Positions 6,361-14,200 of a DNA stretch of 20,617 nt are shown here, piece after piece. Origin of the DNA: Planctomycetaceae bacterium (GTDB lineage: Bacteria > Planctomycetota > Planctomycetia > Pirellulales > Thermoguttaceae); contig JAIRPZ010000018.1 of assembly GCA_031256755.1 (NCBI GenBank), forward strand, positions 1 through 20,617, written 5' to 3'. The position numbers were made by a program, and so were the translations under genes. Numbering within the stretch: the stretch's first letter is position 1; every line of letters begins with the position of its first letter. A model generated the notes under the pieces. It was not told the DNA's origin. It worked only from the letters and a program-made list of their open reading frames with translations, and did no database searches.

Positions 6361-7662
6361 GATGAAAATGTTCCGCAGCGGCGGAATTTTAACCCGAAAC
6401 CCCGGAGTTTTGCACCGAATGTCCTTGCCGGACAGGATTTTCTTCAGACGGCAGGCATCAGACGGCAGACGGCAGCAATCTTTCTTCTGTCGTCTGCTGT
6501 CTCTTCCCCGCCTCGCCGTCCGCAAACTGCCGTCTCTTCTGCGGCGTTTACGCTTATTGAACTGCTCGTGGTGATTGCGATAATCGGCATGCTCATTGCT
6601 CTGCTGCTTCCGGCGATTCAGGCGGCAAGAGAGGCGGCGAGAAAAATGCAGTGTGCCAATCATCAGAAACAATGGCTGCTGTCCCTGCACAACTATCATG
6701 ACGTGAATCAATCCTTTCCCAGTTTGGGAGACGGCATGCACGTGACATCGGGGCTGACCTATTCGGTACACGCTCATCTGCTGCCGTTCATCGAGGGGGC
6801 GGCGGTCTATTCGCAGATTGATGTGAAAAAGCCCCTTTTCGGTGAAGACCATCACGAAGAGGGGGAGGAAGAGGAGGAAACTGACCATGACCATCACCAT
6901 CTGCACTTGAATCATGACTATGCGGAAGCGGTCAAGGTTCTGCTGCCGTTCCTTGTCTGCGGCAGCGACACGGAAAATCACCGTTTTTTGCTGCATGCTC
7001 ACGATGATGAGCACGGCGACCACGAAGACGAGGTGACCGGCAGCAACTATGTTTTCTGTACCGGTTCGGGAACGGGGCTGAATTATGATGTCCGGTTTCC
7101 GACTGACGGGGCGTTTTACTGCTACCGGACGCTGACCGGAACGGACTACGCTGCCGCGCCCGGTTTAGACAGTTTAACGGACGGAACGAGCAACACGATG
7201 GTTTTGTCTGAAACGCTGGTCGGGGCGCAGGGTGATGCACTGGACGGGAACTGGCGGGAGATTTTGCCGGGCAAAATGGTACACCGCTATACGGGCGAAT
7301 TTGACGAGGGGTGTCCGCAGGACCATGCGGCGGAGCGGGGTTTTCCGGCATTTGGTGCGGGGAATCCTGACGTTGCGGCGTGGTTTTCTGATGAGCCGCA
7401 GGAATGGACCGGCTGCCGTGCCAACTGCTGGCTGGTCGGCAGGGCGGCGGATACGGCTTACAATGCGTATCTTCTGCCGAACACGCTGCTGCCGGACATT
7501 CACACGGACGGCATTGGTTATCTTTCGGCGCGGAGTTCTCACAACGGCGGGGTGAACACCGGCTTTGGCGACGGGAGTGTCCGGTTTATCAGCAATACGG
7601 TATCGGAAGAGGTGTGGCGAGCGGCAAGCACGAAAGAGGGGGGCGAGAGCGTAACGCCGTAA
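6352..7662 (+). CDS. DUF1559 domain pseudopilin-like protein 2, His-rich
   Basis: From ATG 6352 the product has 436 residues. The prepilin motif AAFTLIELLVVIAIIGML begins at F66, so the leader would be 65 residues, far longer than normal; the residue before the cleavage site is Ala rather than Gly. From F66 on it parallels DUF1559-1 (LLPAIQAAREAARKMQCANH, YVFCTGSG, DGTSNTMVLSE, ARSSHNGGVNTGFGDGSVRF). Two inserts are absent from the paralogue: 164-188, rich in His, Glu and Asp, and 210-224, also His/Asp rich. They are probable metal-binding loops. The leader is partly made of repeat-like GCAGACGGCAG DNA (6440-6545), and its start codon comes from the 111-bp repeat, so the true start is uncertain. 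A non-ATG start close to 6540 is also possible. It is the last gene of the plus-strand metal-linked block. Confidence 0.85.
   Translation: MTRDENVPQRRNFNPKPRSFAPNVLAGQDFLQTAGIRRQTAAIFLLSSAVSSPPRRPQTAVSSAAFTLIELLVVIAIIGMLIALLLPAIQAAREAARKMQCANHQKQWLLSLHNYHDVNQSFPSLGDGMHVTSGLTYSVHAHLLPFIEGAAVYSQIDVKKPLFGEDHHEEGEEEEETDHDHHHLHLNHDYAEAVKVLLPFLVCGSDTENHRFLLHAHDDEHGDHEDEVTGSNYVFCTGSGTGLNYDVRFPTDGAFYCYRTLTGTDYAAAPGLDSLTDGTSNTMVLSETLVGAQGDALDGNWREILPGKMVHRYTGEFDEGCPQDHAAERGFPAFGAGNPDVAAWFSDEPQEWTGCRANCWLVGRAADTAYNAYLLPNTLLPDIHTDGIGYLSARSSHNGGVNTGFGDGSVRFISNTVSEEVWRAASTKEGGESVTP
6440..6545. repeat. CAGACGGCAG-type repeats within the DUF1559-2 leader
   Basis: The words CAGACGGCAGGCAT, CAGACGGCAGACGGCAG and, on the other strand, GTCTGCTGTCTC and CTGCCGTCTCTTC recur here. 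The same vocabulary occurs in non-coding DNA at 9350-9380 and 11178-11226. This suggests that intergenic repeat DNA has become part of a coding leader. Confidence 0.45.
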
Positions 7663-7718
7663 CCCCCGCCGCCGGAGAAACGGAAAATCGGAGCGGCAGG
7701 GTGTGTCCGTGAAAACAG

Positions 7719-7755
7719 GGCAGGTCTTCACGCCGCATCCGCCTGCCGGTTTTTC
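7719..7755 (+). terminator. possible terminator after DUF1559-2
   Basis: GGCAGG 7719-7724 pairs with CCTGCC 7742-7747 (17-nt loop), followed by GGTTTTTCG. The stem is short and the loop long, so support is moderate. It lies between convergent genes. Confidence 0.4.
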
Positions 7756-7762
7756 GTTTTAT

Positions 7763-7787
7763 GAGCCGTTCTCCGTCCAAACGGCTC
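7763..7787. terminator. stem-loop between convergent genes
   Basis: GAGCCGTT 7763-7770 pairs perfectly with AACGGCTC 7780-7787 around a 9-nt loop, 3 bp from the stop of the AI-2E-type gene. T-rich sequence follows only weakly on the plus strand. It may end transcription for either gene. Confidence 0.4.
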
Positions 7788-7790
7788 TCT

Positions 7791-9203
7791 TTACGTTTTC
7801 CGGTTATCGTCAAGAAAAATGGCAAGCCAGTTCGTTTCAGGAAACGCCTGCAAAATGATTTTGAGCATCACTGTCAGCGGAGCCGCAAGGAACAAACCGA
7901 TCGGTCCCAAAATAAAACCCCAGAAAAACAGCGTCAAAATAATCACCATCGTCGACAGCCGCAAACCGTGTCCCAGCATTTTCGGTTCGATCCCGTAAGC
8001 AATCGAACACTCAATCAGCACAAGACAAACCGCATAAAGCAGCACCCCGGTAATGTCATGATTCATAAAAACCAAAATACCGGGAATCACGGCAGCAAGC
8101 GTACCGCCGATATTCGGGATATAGTACATGAAAAACGCAACAATGCCCCAGAAAAAGGCACCCGGCACGCCGAAAAGATAATAAACGAACATCGCCGCAC
8201 TCCCCGACATCAGATTGGCAAGCGTTTTCAAGACCAGATAACGCCGGATGTCATCGGCAATCCGGTGAAAATGCCGGTTGTTGATCACCCCGTCTTTTCC
8301 GAAAGCACGGTCGACTTTGGCAGGGAAATGTGATGCCTCAAATAACATAAAGATTGTAAAAATCAAAATGATCAATCCGCTTTCAATGGCATGCCGGATT
8401 TGCAAGGCACCTTTGGCAATCCAAAGCATTAAACTTTGCGGATCGAGGGCAATCAGATCGGGTTTTGATTCCGCCACCCATTTCGCCACCTCGTCAGCAG
8501 GAACCGGTTTGATTTCTTCGAATACCGGCATTTCCGCACTTTTTTTGTCTTCCGGTTCGGTTCCTTCGGGGTCATCTGGGGTTTCGTTTTCCGGTTCGTT
8601 TTTTTCGGAATGTCCGTTCTCTTCCGGCAGAGCGGCAGCGGGGACGGCGTGCGGCGGCGGTAGGATTTCCGGCGGCTGTTCTTCCGGCGGTTTGGGACCG
8701 GGCTTTTGCGTGTCCTCCGGTTTTACCGCCTCTTTGCCCGGCAGCATACTTCGTAAACCGCCGATTTGAAAACCCAGTTTTTCAATGTCGGATTCCAGTT
8801 GATTGTACCGCTGAACAATCCGATCTCTGTAGGCGGGAATTCTGCCGATAAAATCGTTCAAAGAGCGGCTGACGAAATAGATAATTCCGACAAAGAGAGC
8901 GATGGAACTCACTAAAACAAACAAAAATGCCAGAAACTGGGGACAGCCATGTTTTTGCAGCCAGCGGAGCGGAATGAGAAGCACAATGGCGAGAAAAAGG
9001 GCAAGCAGCATCGGGCCGACCAGTCCGCTGGCGTACTTGATTCCGGCTAAAACGATCACGACGGACGCAGAAATTGCGAGGGCGTGGGCGACATGGGTTG
9101 TTCTGGCTTTGTCGAGTCCGGTTTTATCGTGTCCGGTTTTTTCCTGTTCAAGATAGGTAAAAATGCTGCTGCTGTTTCCGCCGGTCATGTCAAAAGGGTC
9201 CAT
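7791..9203 (-). CDS. AI-2E family transporter (PerM/TqsA-like) with Pro/Glu-rich insert
   Basis: The product has 470 residues. It has the family layout: paired TM helices near 40-80 and 88-112, an extracytoplasmic or amphipathic region, then helices from about 272 to 452. Family motifs include RHFHRIADDIRRYLVLKTLANLMSG (309-334, with characteristic spacing before the next helices), FFWGIVAFFMYYIPNIGG and the C-terminal FFWGFILGPIGLFLAAPLTV. Such proteins export AI-2 or other small molecules or ions; the substrate is unknown here. Residues about 155-235 are a disordered-looking insert rich in Pro, Glu and Lys that most members lack, which makes the protein about 100 residues longer than usual. 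The ATG at 9203 is used; a second ATG at 9188 (MTGGNSS) is equally possible because neither has a clear Shine-Dalgarno site. It converges with DUF1559-2. Confidence 0.85.
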   Translation of the reverse strand: MDPFDMTGGNSSSIFTYLEQEKTGHDKTGLDKARTTHVAHALAISASVVIVLAGIKYASGLVGPMLLALFLAIVLLIPLRWLQKHGCPQFLAFLFVLVSSIALFVGIIYFVSRSLNDFIGRIPAYRDRIVQRYNQLESDIEKLGFQIGGLRSMLPGKEAVKPEDTQKPGPKPPEEQPPEILPPPHAVPAAALPEENGHSEKNEPENETPDDPEGTEPEDKKSAEMPVFEEIKPVPADEVAKWVAESKPDLIALDPQSLMLWIAKGALQIRHAIESGLIILIFTIFMLFEASHFPAKVDRAFGKDGVINNRHFHRIADDIRRYLVLKTLANLMSGSAAMFVYYLFGVPGAFFWGIVAFFMYYIPNIGGTLAAVIPGILVFMNHDITGVLLYAVCLVLIECSIAYGIEPKMLGHGLRLSTMVIILTLFFWGFILGPIGLFLAAPLTVMLKIILQAFPETNWLAIFLDDNRKT

Positions 9204-9300
9204 GTCAATGTCAGGAAGACGGCACTGACCGTCCGACAGAGAATGATTTTAACGGTTCTCCGTCCGGTTGACAAGTCCGTACCGGTGCAGACGGCGGGGG

Positions 9301-9347
9301 AATCATTGATCATTGAAAATTGATAAGGAGAATTGAGAATTAGAAAG
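9301..9347. repeat. AT-rich dispersed repeat, copy 2
   Basis: ATTGAAAATTGATAAGGAGA and the following AATTGAGAATTAGAAAG align with 561-608. This copy stands in a spacer with no intact gene. Confidence 0.5.
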
Positions 9348-9379
9348 ACAGCAGATTGCAGACGGCAGCAAGAGAGATA

Positions 9380-9715
9380 ATGAGAGCGGCGGGCAGATGC
9401 CCGCCGTCAAAGTTGATGGGAGATCCTTTCGTCCCGCTCAGTCCAACCTGCGGAAAGCCGGTGTCCTCGCCGCTTTGGAAGTAAGGAACAGAAGCAGTGA
9501 AACAGAAGAACAAGAAACTGGATGAATTGAAATACGAGAACACCATCAAGTTGTAAAGCATTATCAGACAGTACCGCAATGTGTTATCCAAAATTCTTCA
9601 TCCGCAGCAAAGACCAAACGATGAAACATCAGAGCAGACATTAAAAGACCTCAAAAGAGAATTCAGCAAAACATATCTCCCCTATTTCCCGATCAACCGG
9701 CTGAAAAAGGAATGA
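9380..9715 (+). pseudogene. broken small reading frame, unrecognised
   Basis: One plus-strand frame reads from ATG 9380 to TGA 9713-9715 (111 codons) with two internal TAA codons, at 9482-9484 and 9554-9556. The middle and last parts look protein-like: VKQKNKKLDELKYENTIKL, then after the second TAA SIIRQYRNVLSKILHPQQRP, continuing to KDLKREFSKTYLPYFPINRL. The amphipathic pattern and Lys-rich composition differ from the GC-richer neighbours, which hints at transferred DNA. GTG 9497 could start a 19-residue peptide. The end overlaps the 3' end of the minus-strand gene at 9682 by 34 bp. I do not recognise a family. It may be a decayed gene or chance; the other genes here use TAA as a normal stop, so recoding is unlikely. 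Confidence 0.35.
9387..9406. other. perfect 8-bp hairpin in the spacer
   Basis: CGGCGGGC 9387-9394 pairs with GCCCGCCG 9399-9406 around the tetraloop AGAT. There is no T-run on either strand, so it is probably part of a repeat element rather than a terminator. Confidence 0.5.
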
Positions 9716-11016
9716 TTGCCGGCAACGTCAAACATCGGACGGTAAAGATTCGTTGACCGGCACACTGCACCGCCGCGAAAATACAACACCACTCCAAGCG
9801 ACATCGACCAGCGTTCCCGCAAATTGCCGTCCGCCGTATGTCCCTCCGAAGGCGCAGTCAGACAAAAACCGCCGTTAATCGCAATCCGGTCAGTCAACGC
9901 CGCTTCACCCTGACCGCTGACAATAACATCTCCCCTGTCCGTCCCCCCCAGCCGGAATTCCGCCTGACCGCCGCTGTCCAACTGTTTACGAATAAAAAGC
10001 AAATAATAATCATTCACGTCCATCGCACCAGCAGACGATCCGAACCGGCCAACAGCCAGTTGACTGATTGCCGGCGTTGACGGACGCGTCTGAAAAACAT
10101 CAAAACCGCCGATAAATCCGTATTCCAGATTACTGAACGTCCGCAGCGATAATTCACATCGCAACTGCTGCAAATTAACAGAACCGAAAGACGAATGATC
10201 ATGCAGCCAGTCAAAAGCCGCTCCGCCTTGCAGCGGCGTGAAATCAAACCGTTTGAACAATCCGGCAGTCATAAAACATTGACTCCGCGCCGAGCGGGAA
10301 AAATTATCTCCCTGCACCGCCCGGATTCCGTATTGTGCCGTGATTGTCCCCTGCGGCGTAAACGGCGTTGACCAGTTAAATCCTTCGCCGGCTCCCAAAC
10401 TGCCGGCACCGTTGTTGAGTTCCGTTTTGAACGCAGTGACCTCACTGAACAGCGTCAGATTGTCAAAGATGCCCATTCCGAATGTCTGAACGATAGGACC
10501 AGCCGTATATCCGCTGATGTCCGCCGGTAATTCGTCAAAAGAGAATTCGCCCGCCGGAATCACGGTATTTCCGGCTGTTTCCAAAACACTTTCTTGTCCG
10601 GTGCCGGAAACCGTGACAGGGGGCATAGTTTGCACCGGACGGCTTCCTGACCTTCTTGCACGGACAGCGGGAACAGGCGGAGCCGGTTCGGTGTCCGCTG
10701 CGGAAAGCGTTTCACCTCCGTCAAGAAAACTCTGCGGGACCACGGCAACGGGATCAAGGCTGTCAAAAACGGCACGCCGGTTTCGGGAAACCGTCTTCGG
10801 ACGCTCAAGCAGCGGATTACGTTTCGGCGGCGGAAGCGGTGTTACGTCATTTTCTTCCGATTCAAAATGACCGGACTCTGCCGCGTCTTCCGCAACAGTA
10901 GCGGGAAGAACAGGACCAATCCGTCCGGCAGCGCAGAGGAAGTGTCCATGGAGTACCAAGACGGCGATTCCTGCCAATACAACTGATCGAAACGGCACAG
11001 GAGAAAAACGGAGCAT
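9682..11016 (-). CDS. exported, probably outer-membrane barrel-like protein, unknown function
   Basis: The product has 444 residues. Residues 1-30 form a signal peptide (basic start, SVVLAGIAVLVLHGHFLCAA). Residues about 35-165 are low-complexity, Pro/Glu/Ser rich and probably disordered. From about 170 to the end there is an alternating beta pattern with many Gly and aromatic residues (for example GPIVQTFGMGIFDNLTLFSE, LEYGFIGGFDVFQTRP, RWSMSLGVVLYF), as in outer-membrane barrels. It resembles planctomycete-restricted proteins of the DUF6666 kind, but that is a recollection and not a test. A GAGG Shine-Dalgarno site lies shortly before ATG 11016. It is separated from the upstream RND gene by a strong terminator, so it is probably its own transcription unit. 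Confidence 0.7.
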   Translation of the reverse strand: MLRFSPVPFRSVVLAGIAVLVLHGHFLCAAGRIGPVLPATVAEDAAESGHFESEENDVTPLPPPKRNPLLERPKTVSRNRRAVFDSLDPVAVVPQSFLDGGETLSAADTEPAPPVPAVRARRSGSRPVQTMPPVTVSGTGQESVLETAGNTVIPAGEFSFDELPADISGYTAGPIVQTFGMGIFDNLTLFSEVTAFKTELNNGAGSLGAGEGFNWSTPFTPQGTITAQYGIRAVQGDNFSRSARSQCFMTAGLFKRFDFTPLQGGAAFDWLHDHSSFGSVNLQQLRCELSLRTFSNLEYGFIGGFDVFQTRPSTPAISQLAVGRFGSSAGAMDVNDYYLLFIRKQLDSGGQAEFRLGGTDRGDVIVSGQGEAALTDRIAINGGFCLTAPSEGHTADGNLRERWSMSLGVVLYFRGGAVCRSTNLYRPMFDVAGNHSFFSRLIGK

Positions 11017-11049
11017 GACTTTACCTCAATTCTGGTTTCTCTCCCGTTT

Positions 11050-11071
11050 TATCGGCACTTTTTAACCGATA
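11050..11071. promoter_or_regulatory. inverted repeat upstream of the barrel-like gene
   Basis: TATCGG 11050-11055 and CCGATA 11066-11071 form a dyad with a 10-nt A/T-rich centre, 34 bp before the start at 11016. It could be an operator or a leader hairpin. Confidence 0.3.
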
Positions 11072-11146
11072 CTTTCGGAATAATCGAAAAAATCGTTAAA
11101 CTTTATCTAAATTACCCTTTCTTGCAGCCGCTGCATCAATGAAAAC

Positions 11147-11173
11147 AAAAAACGGCGGACAGTATGTCCGCCG
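11147..11173 (-). terminator. strong rho-independent terminator of the RND gene
   Basis: On the minus strand CGGCGGACA pairs perfectly with TGTCCGCCG (9 bp, 3-nt loop) and is followed by TTTTTTG and TTTT. It lies about 90 bp after the RND stop. Confidence 0.85.
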
Positions 11174-11177
11174 CTCG

Positions 11178-11226
11178 CTCTGCCGTCTGCGGTCGGCAAT
11201 CTGCTCTCTCTTATCTGCTCTCTCTT
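11178..11226. repeat. CTGCCGTCTGC repeat plus tandem 14-bp repeat
   Basis: The word ATCTGCTCTCTCTT occurs twice in tandem (11199-11212 and 11213-11226), next to CTCTGCCGTCTGCGGTCGGC. On the opposite strand this reads GCAGATTGC and GCAGACGGCAG, the vocabulary also found at 9350-9380 and 6440-6545. Confidence 0.55.
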
Positions 11227-11263
11227 CCGTTTTTCGTTATCACGGCAAGCATCAAAACACCGG

Positions 11264-14200
11264 TTAATCCCCGTGCCGGATGATGATTTCGTCCGGCTCC
11301 GAAGCACGGTGTGCCTTCAGACGGCTGTGTGCAAGGAATTCCTTAATATGTTTGTTGCAGTATTCCGCCAAACCCTGTATGAGAACAAACAGCACCGGCG
11401 TGACGTATACGCCCGCCATCGTTTCCATCAGCAAGCCGCCGAAGACCCCGTCCCCAATGGCGTTGCGGGAATTGCCCCCCGCACCGTCCGCCCAGACAAG
11501 CGGCAAAACACCGAGAATAAAAGCAAACGAAGTCATAAAAATCGGACGCAGACGCAAACGCCCCGCCTCATACGCCGATTGCACCAAACCCGCCCCATGT
11601 TCACGCCGCTCCCTCGCAAATTCCGTAATCAAAATCGCATTTTTCGCAGATAAACCAACCATCAGCAGCAAACCGATTTGCGTGTAGAGATTGATTTCCG
11701 GCATTTTTCCGGCATGAACCGCAAACAACACCACCGCCGTTAATGAACCGGCAACGCCAAGCGGCACCGCCATCATAATAATCAACGGCGATGACCAACT
11801 TTCATATTGAGCCGCAAGAATCAAAAAAGCAAACAGAATGGAAATAGCAAAAAAGATAGCCGTTTGATTGCCGACCCGCTTTTCCTGAAAGGTAATCCCC
11901 GTCCAGTCAATACTGTAGCCGTCCGGCAGCGTTTTGCTGAGTTCTTCTATTTTGGCAATTCCTTCGCCGGTGCCGTGAAGCGGGTGAACAACACTCGTTA
12001 AATCAGCACTGGGGAACATATTGAACCGCTTTAATAATTGCGGACCGGAAACCTCTTGAACAGTGGTGAAGGCTTCGAGCGGCACCATGCCGCCTTTGTT
12101 GTTTTTGACTTTCATCCGCACAATGTCCTGCACACTGTCCCGGTATTCCCCTTTTGCCTGAACGTTGACGCGGTAAGTGCGTCCGAAAACGTTAAAGTCG
12201 TTGATATAGGCGGCACCGAGGTAGGTTTGCAGAGCGGCAAACACTTCGGATAAATTGACTCCCATCCGTTTCACTTTGTCGCGGTCAATGTCGAGATACA
12301 GCCGCGGCGAATTCGGGTCAAATGAGGAAAATGCCGCCACAAAAAGCGGGTCGTTGCCGACTCGCTGGTCGAGAATCTTCTGCCGGAAATCGTTCAGAGC
12401 ACCGGCAAGTTCCGTCGGTTTGACACCCCGTTCATCAAGCAGAACACTGACAACGCCGGTCGCAAGACCAAGTCCCATAATCGGCGGCGGTGTAATGATT
12501 CGGTATTCCGCTTCCGCAATTTTATTAAGCCCTTTCTCCAAACGTGCCTGAATAGCGGGAATCCGCAGTCCTTCATCTTTCCGCTCTCCCCACGGATCCA
12601 GCGGCATCAGCACCATCGCAAGGTTTGACCCCTGACCGCTGATAAAAGAAAAACCGTTGATGCAGACCATTGTTTCAATACCGCCATGTTCCACGTAGGT
12701 CTTCTTTTTGTCCCAGAACCGCTCGTAGAGACGGGTTGCCAAATTCCGCTTCTCGTATGCAGGAGAATACTTGATTTCCCGCTCGGCATTGATGATTTTT
12801 TCCACGCGGGCAAGCACTTCGGAAGTTCGTTCCATCGATGCTCCTTCCGGCAGACGGACTTCCATCATAATCACCCCTTGGTCTTCATTCGGCAAAAAAC
12901 CGCTCGGCAGTTTATAGACAGCCTGAACCAGTACAAATATCAAACCAAACCAGAGCAACAGAATGACCGGAGCAATAAAAATCATCGTCTTGACCGTTTT
13001 CAGATAGAAGTTGCCGAAACCGTCAAAGAAGAAATTGAAGAGCCGGAAACCGGCAAACCGCTTATTTTTCGGGACGGACGGACGCAGGAAAATCGCACAC
13101 AATGCCGGTGCAAGAGTGACTCCGCAAATACCGGAAATGGCGACCGCACTGGCAATCGTTAACGCAAATTGCTGATAAAGTTTCCCGACAATTCCCTGCA
13201 TCATCGAAGTCGGAAGGAAGACCGCCATCATCACGAGAACGGTGGCGATGACCGGTCCGAGAACCTGAATCATGGACTTTTTGGCGGCGGAATGAGGGTC
13301 GAGATGTTCTTCGTCAATAATCCGCTGTGTGTTTTCGACAACGACAATCGCATCGTCCACCACAATACCGATGACGAGAATGAGACCGAAAAGCGTCATC
13401 GTATTGATGGAAAAGCCGAAACAGTACATCAGAAAGAATGTACCGATAATCGAAACCGGTATCGTCAGAATCGGAATGAGTGCCGCCCGCCAGTCCTGCA
13501 AGAAGACGTAAATCGTGATAATCACGAACAGCACGCAAAGGATGAGCGTTTCGACAAACTCATCGACTGTTGCCTGAATAAATTTGGTGGCATCAAACGG
13601 AATCTGATATTCCAGACCGCTTCGGGCAAAAGAATCTTTGAGTCCTTCCAGCATTGCCCGAACATTTTTGATGACTTCCAGCGAGTTGGCACCGGAGCGG
13701 GGGGTGACCGCCATACCGGTGGACATTCTGCCGTTGATACGGGATTCAGAGGAGTAATCTGCGGCACCGAGTTCAATCATCGCAATATCTTTGAGCCGGA
13801 GAACGCCTCCCTGCTCATCCACCCGAATAATCATGTTTTCAAACTGCGACGCATCTTGGAGACGACCGAGCGTGACGATGGCGAGGTTCGTTTGGACTCC
13901 GTCCGGCACCGGTTCGAGTCCGAGACGGCCGGCACTGACCTGCGTATTCTGTTCGCGGATAGCCGCCTGCACTTCTTGTACGGAAATGCCGCGTGCCGCC
14001 ATGGTGTCTTCGTCAAGCCAAATCCGCATGCTGAATGTCCGGCGGTCAAAGACCATCACTTCGCCGACTCCCTTCACACGGGTTAACCGGTCTTTGAGAT
14101 AAAGCGAGGCGTAATTAGCGAGATACTGTCCGCTTTTTGTTCCCTGATGCCCGTTTTTATTCTTTTTGAGTGCGCCGGAAATTCCGCCGCGGAAGCCATG

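Noticed and set aside
9482..9556. TAA reassignment to a sense codon in the broken frame
   Set aside because: TAA ends several intact genes here (DUF1559-1, ribBA), so decay or chance is simpler.
11199..11226. CRISPR-like array
   Set aside because: Only two contiguous 14-bp units without spacers.
12686..13162. Plus-strand frame of 158 codons
   Set aside because: Antisense shadow of the same RND gene.
13169..14086. Long plus-strand reading frame of 305 codons
   Set aside because: It is antisense to the RND pump, has His/Arg/Asn-rich non-protein-like composition and no domain; the RND frame explains the region.
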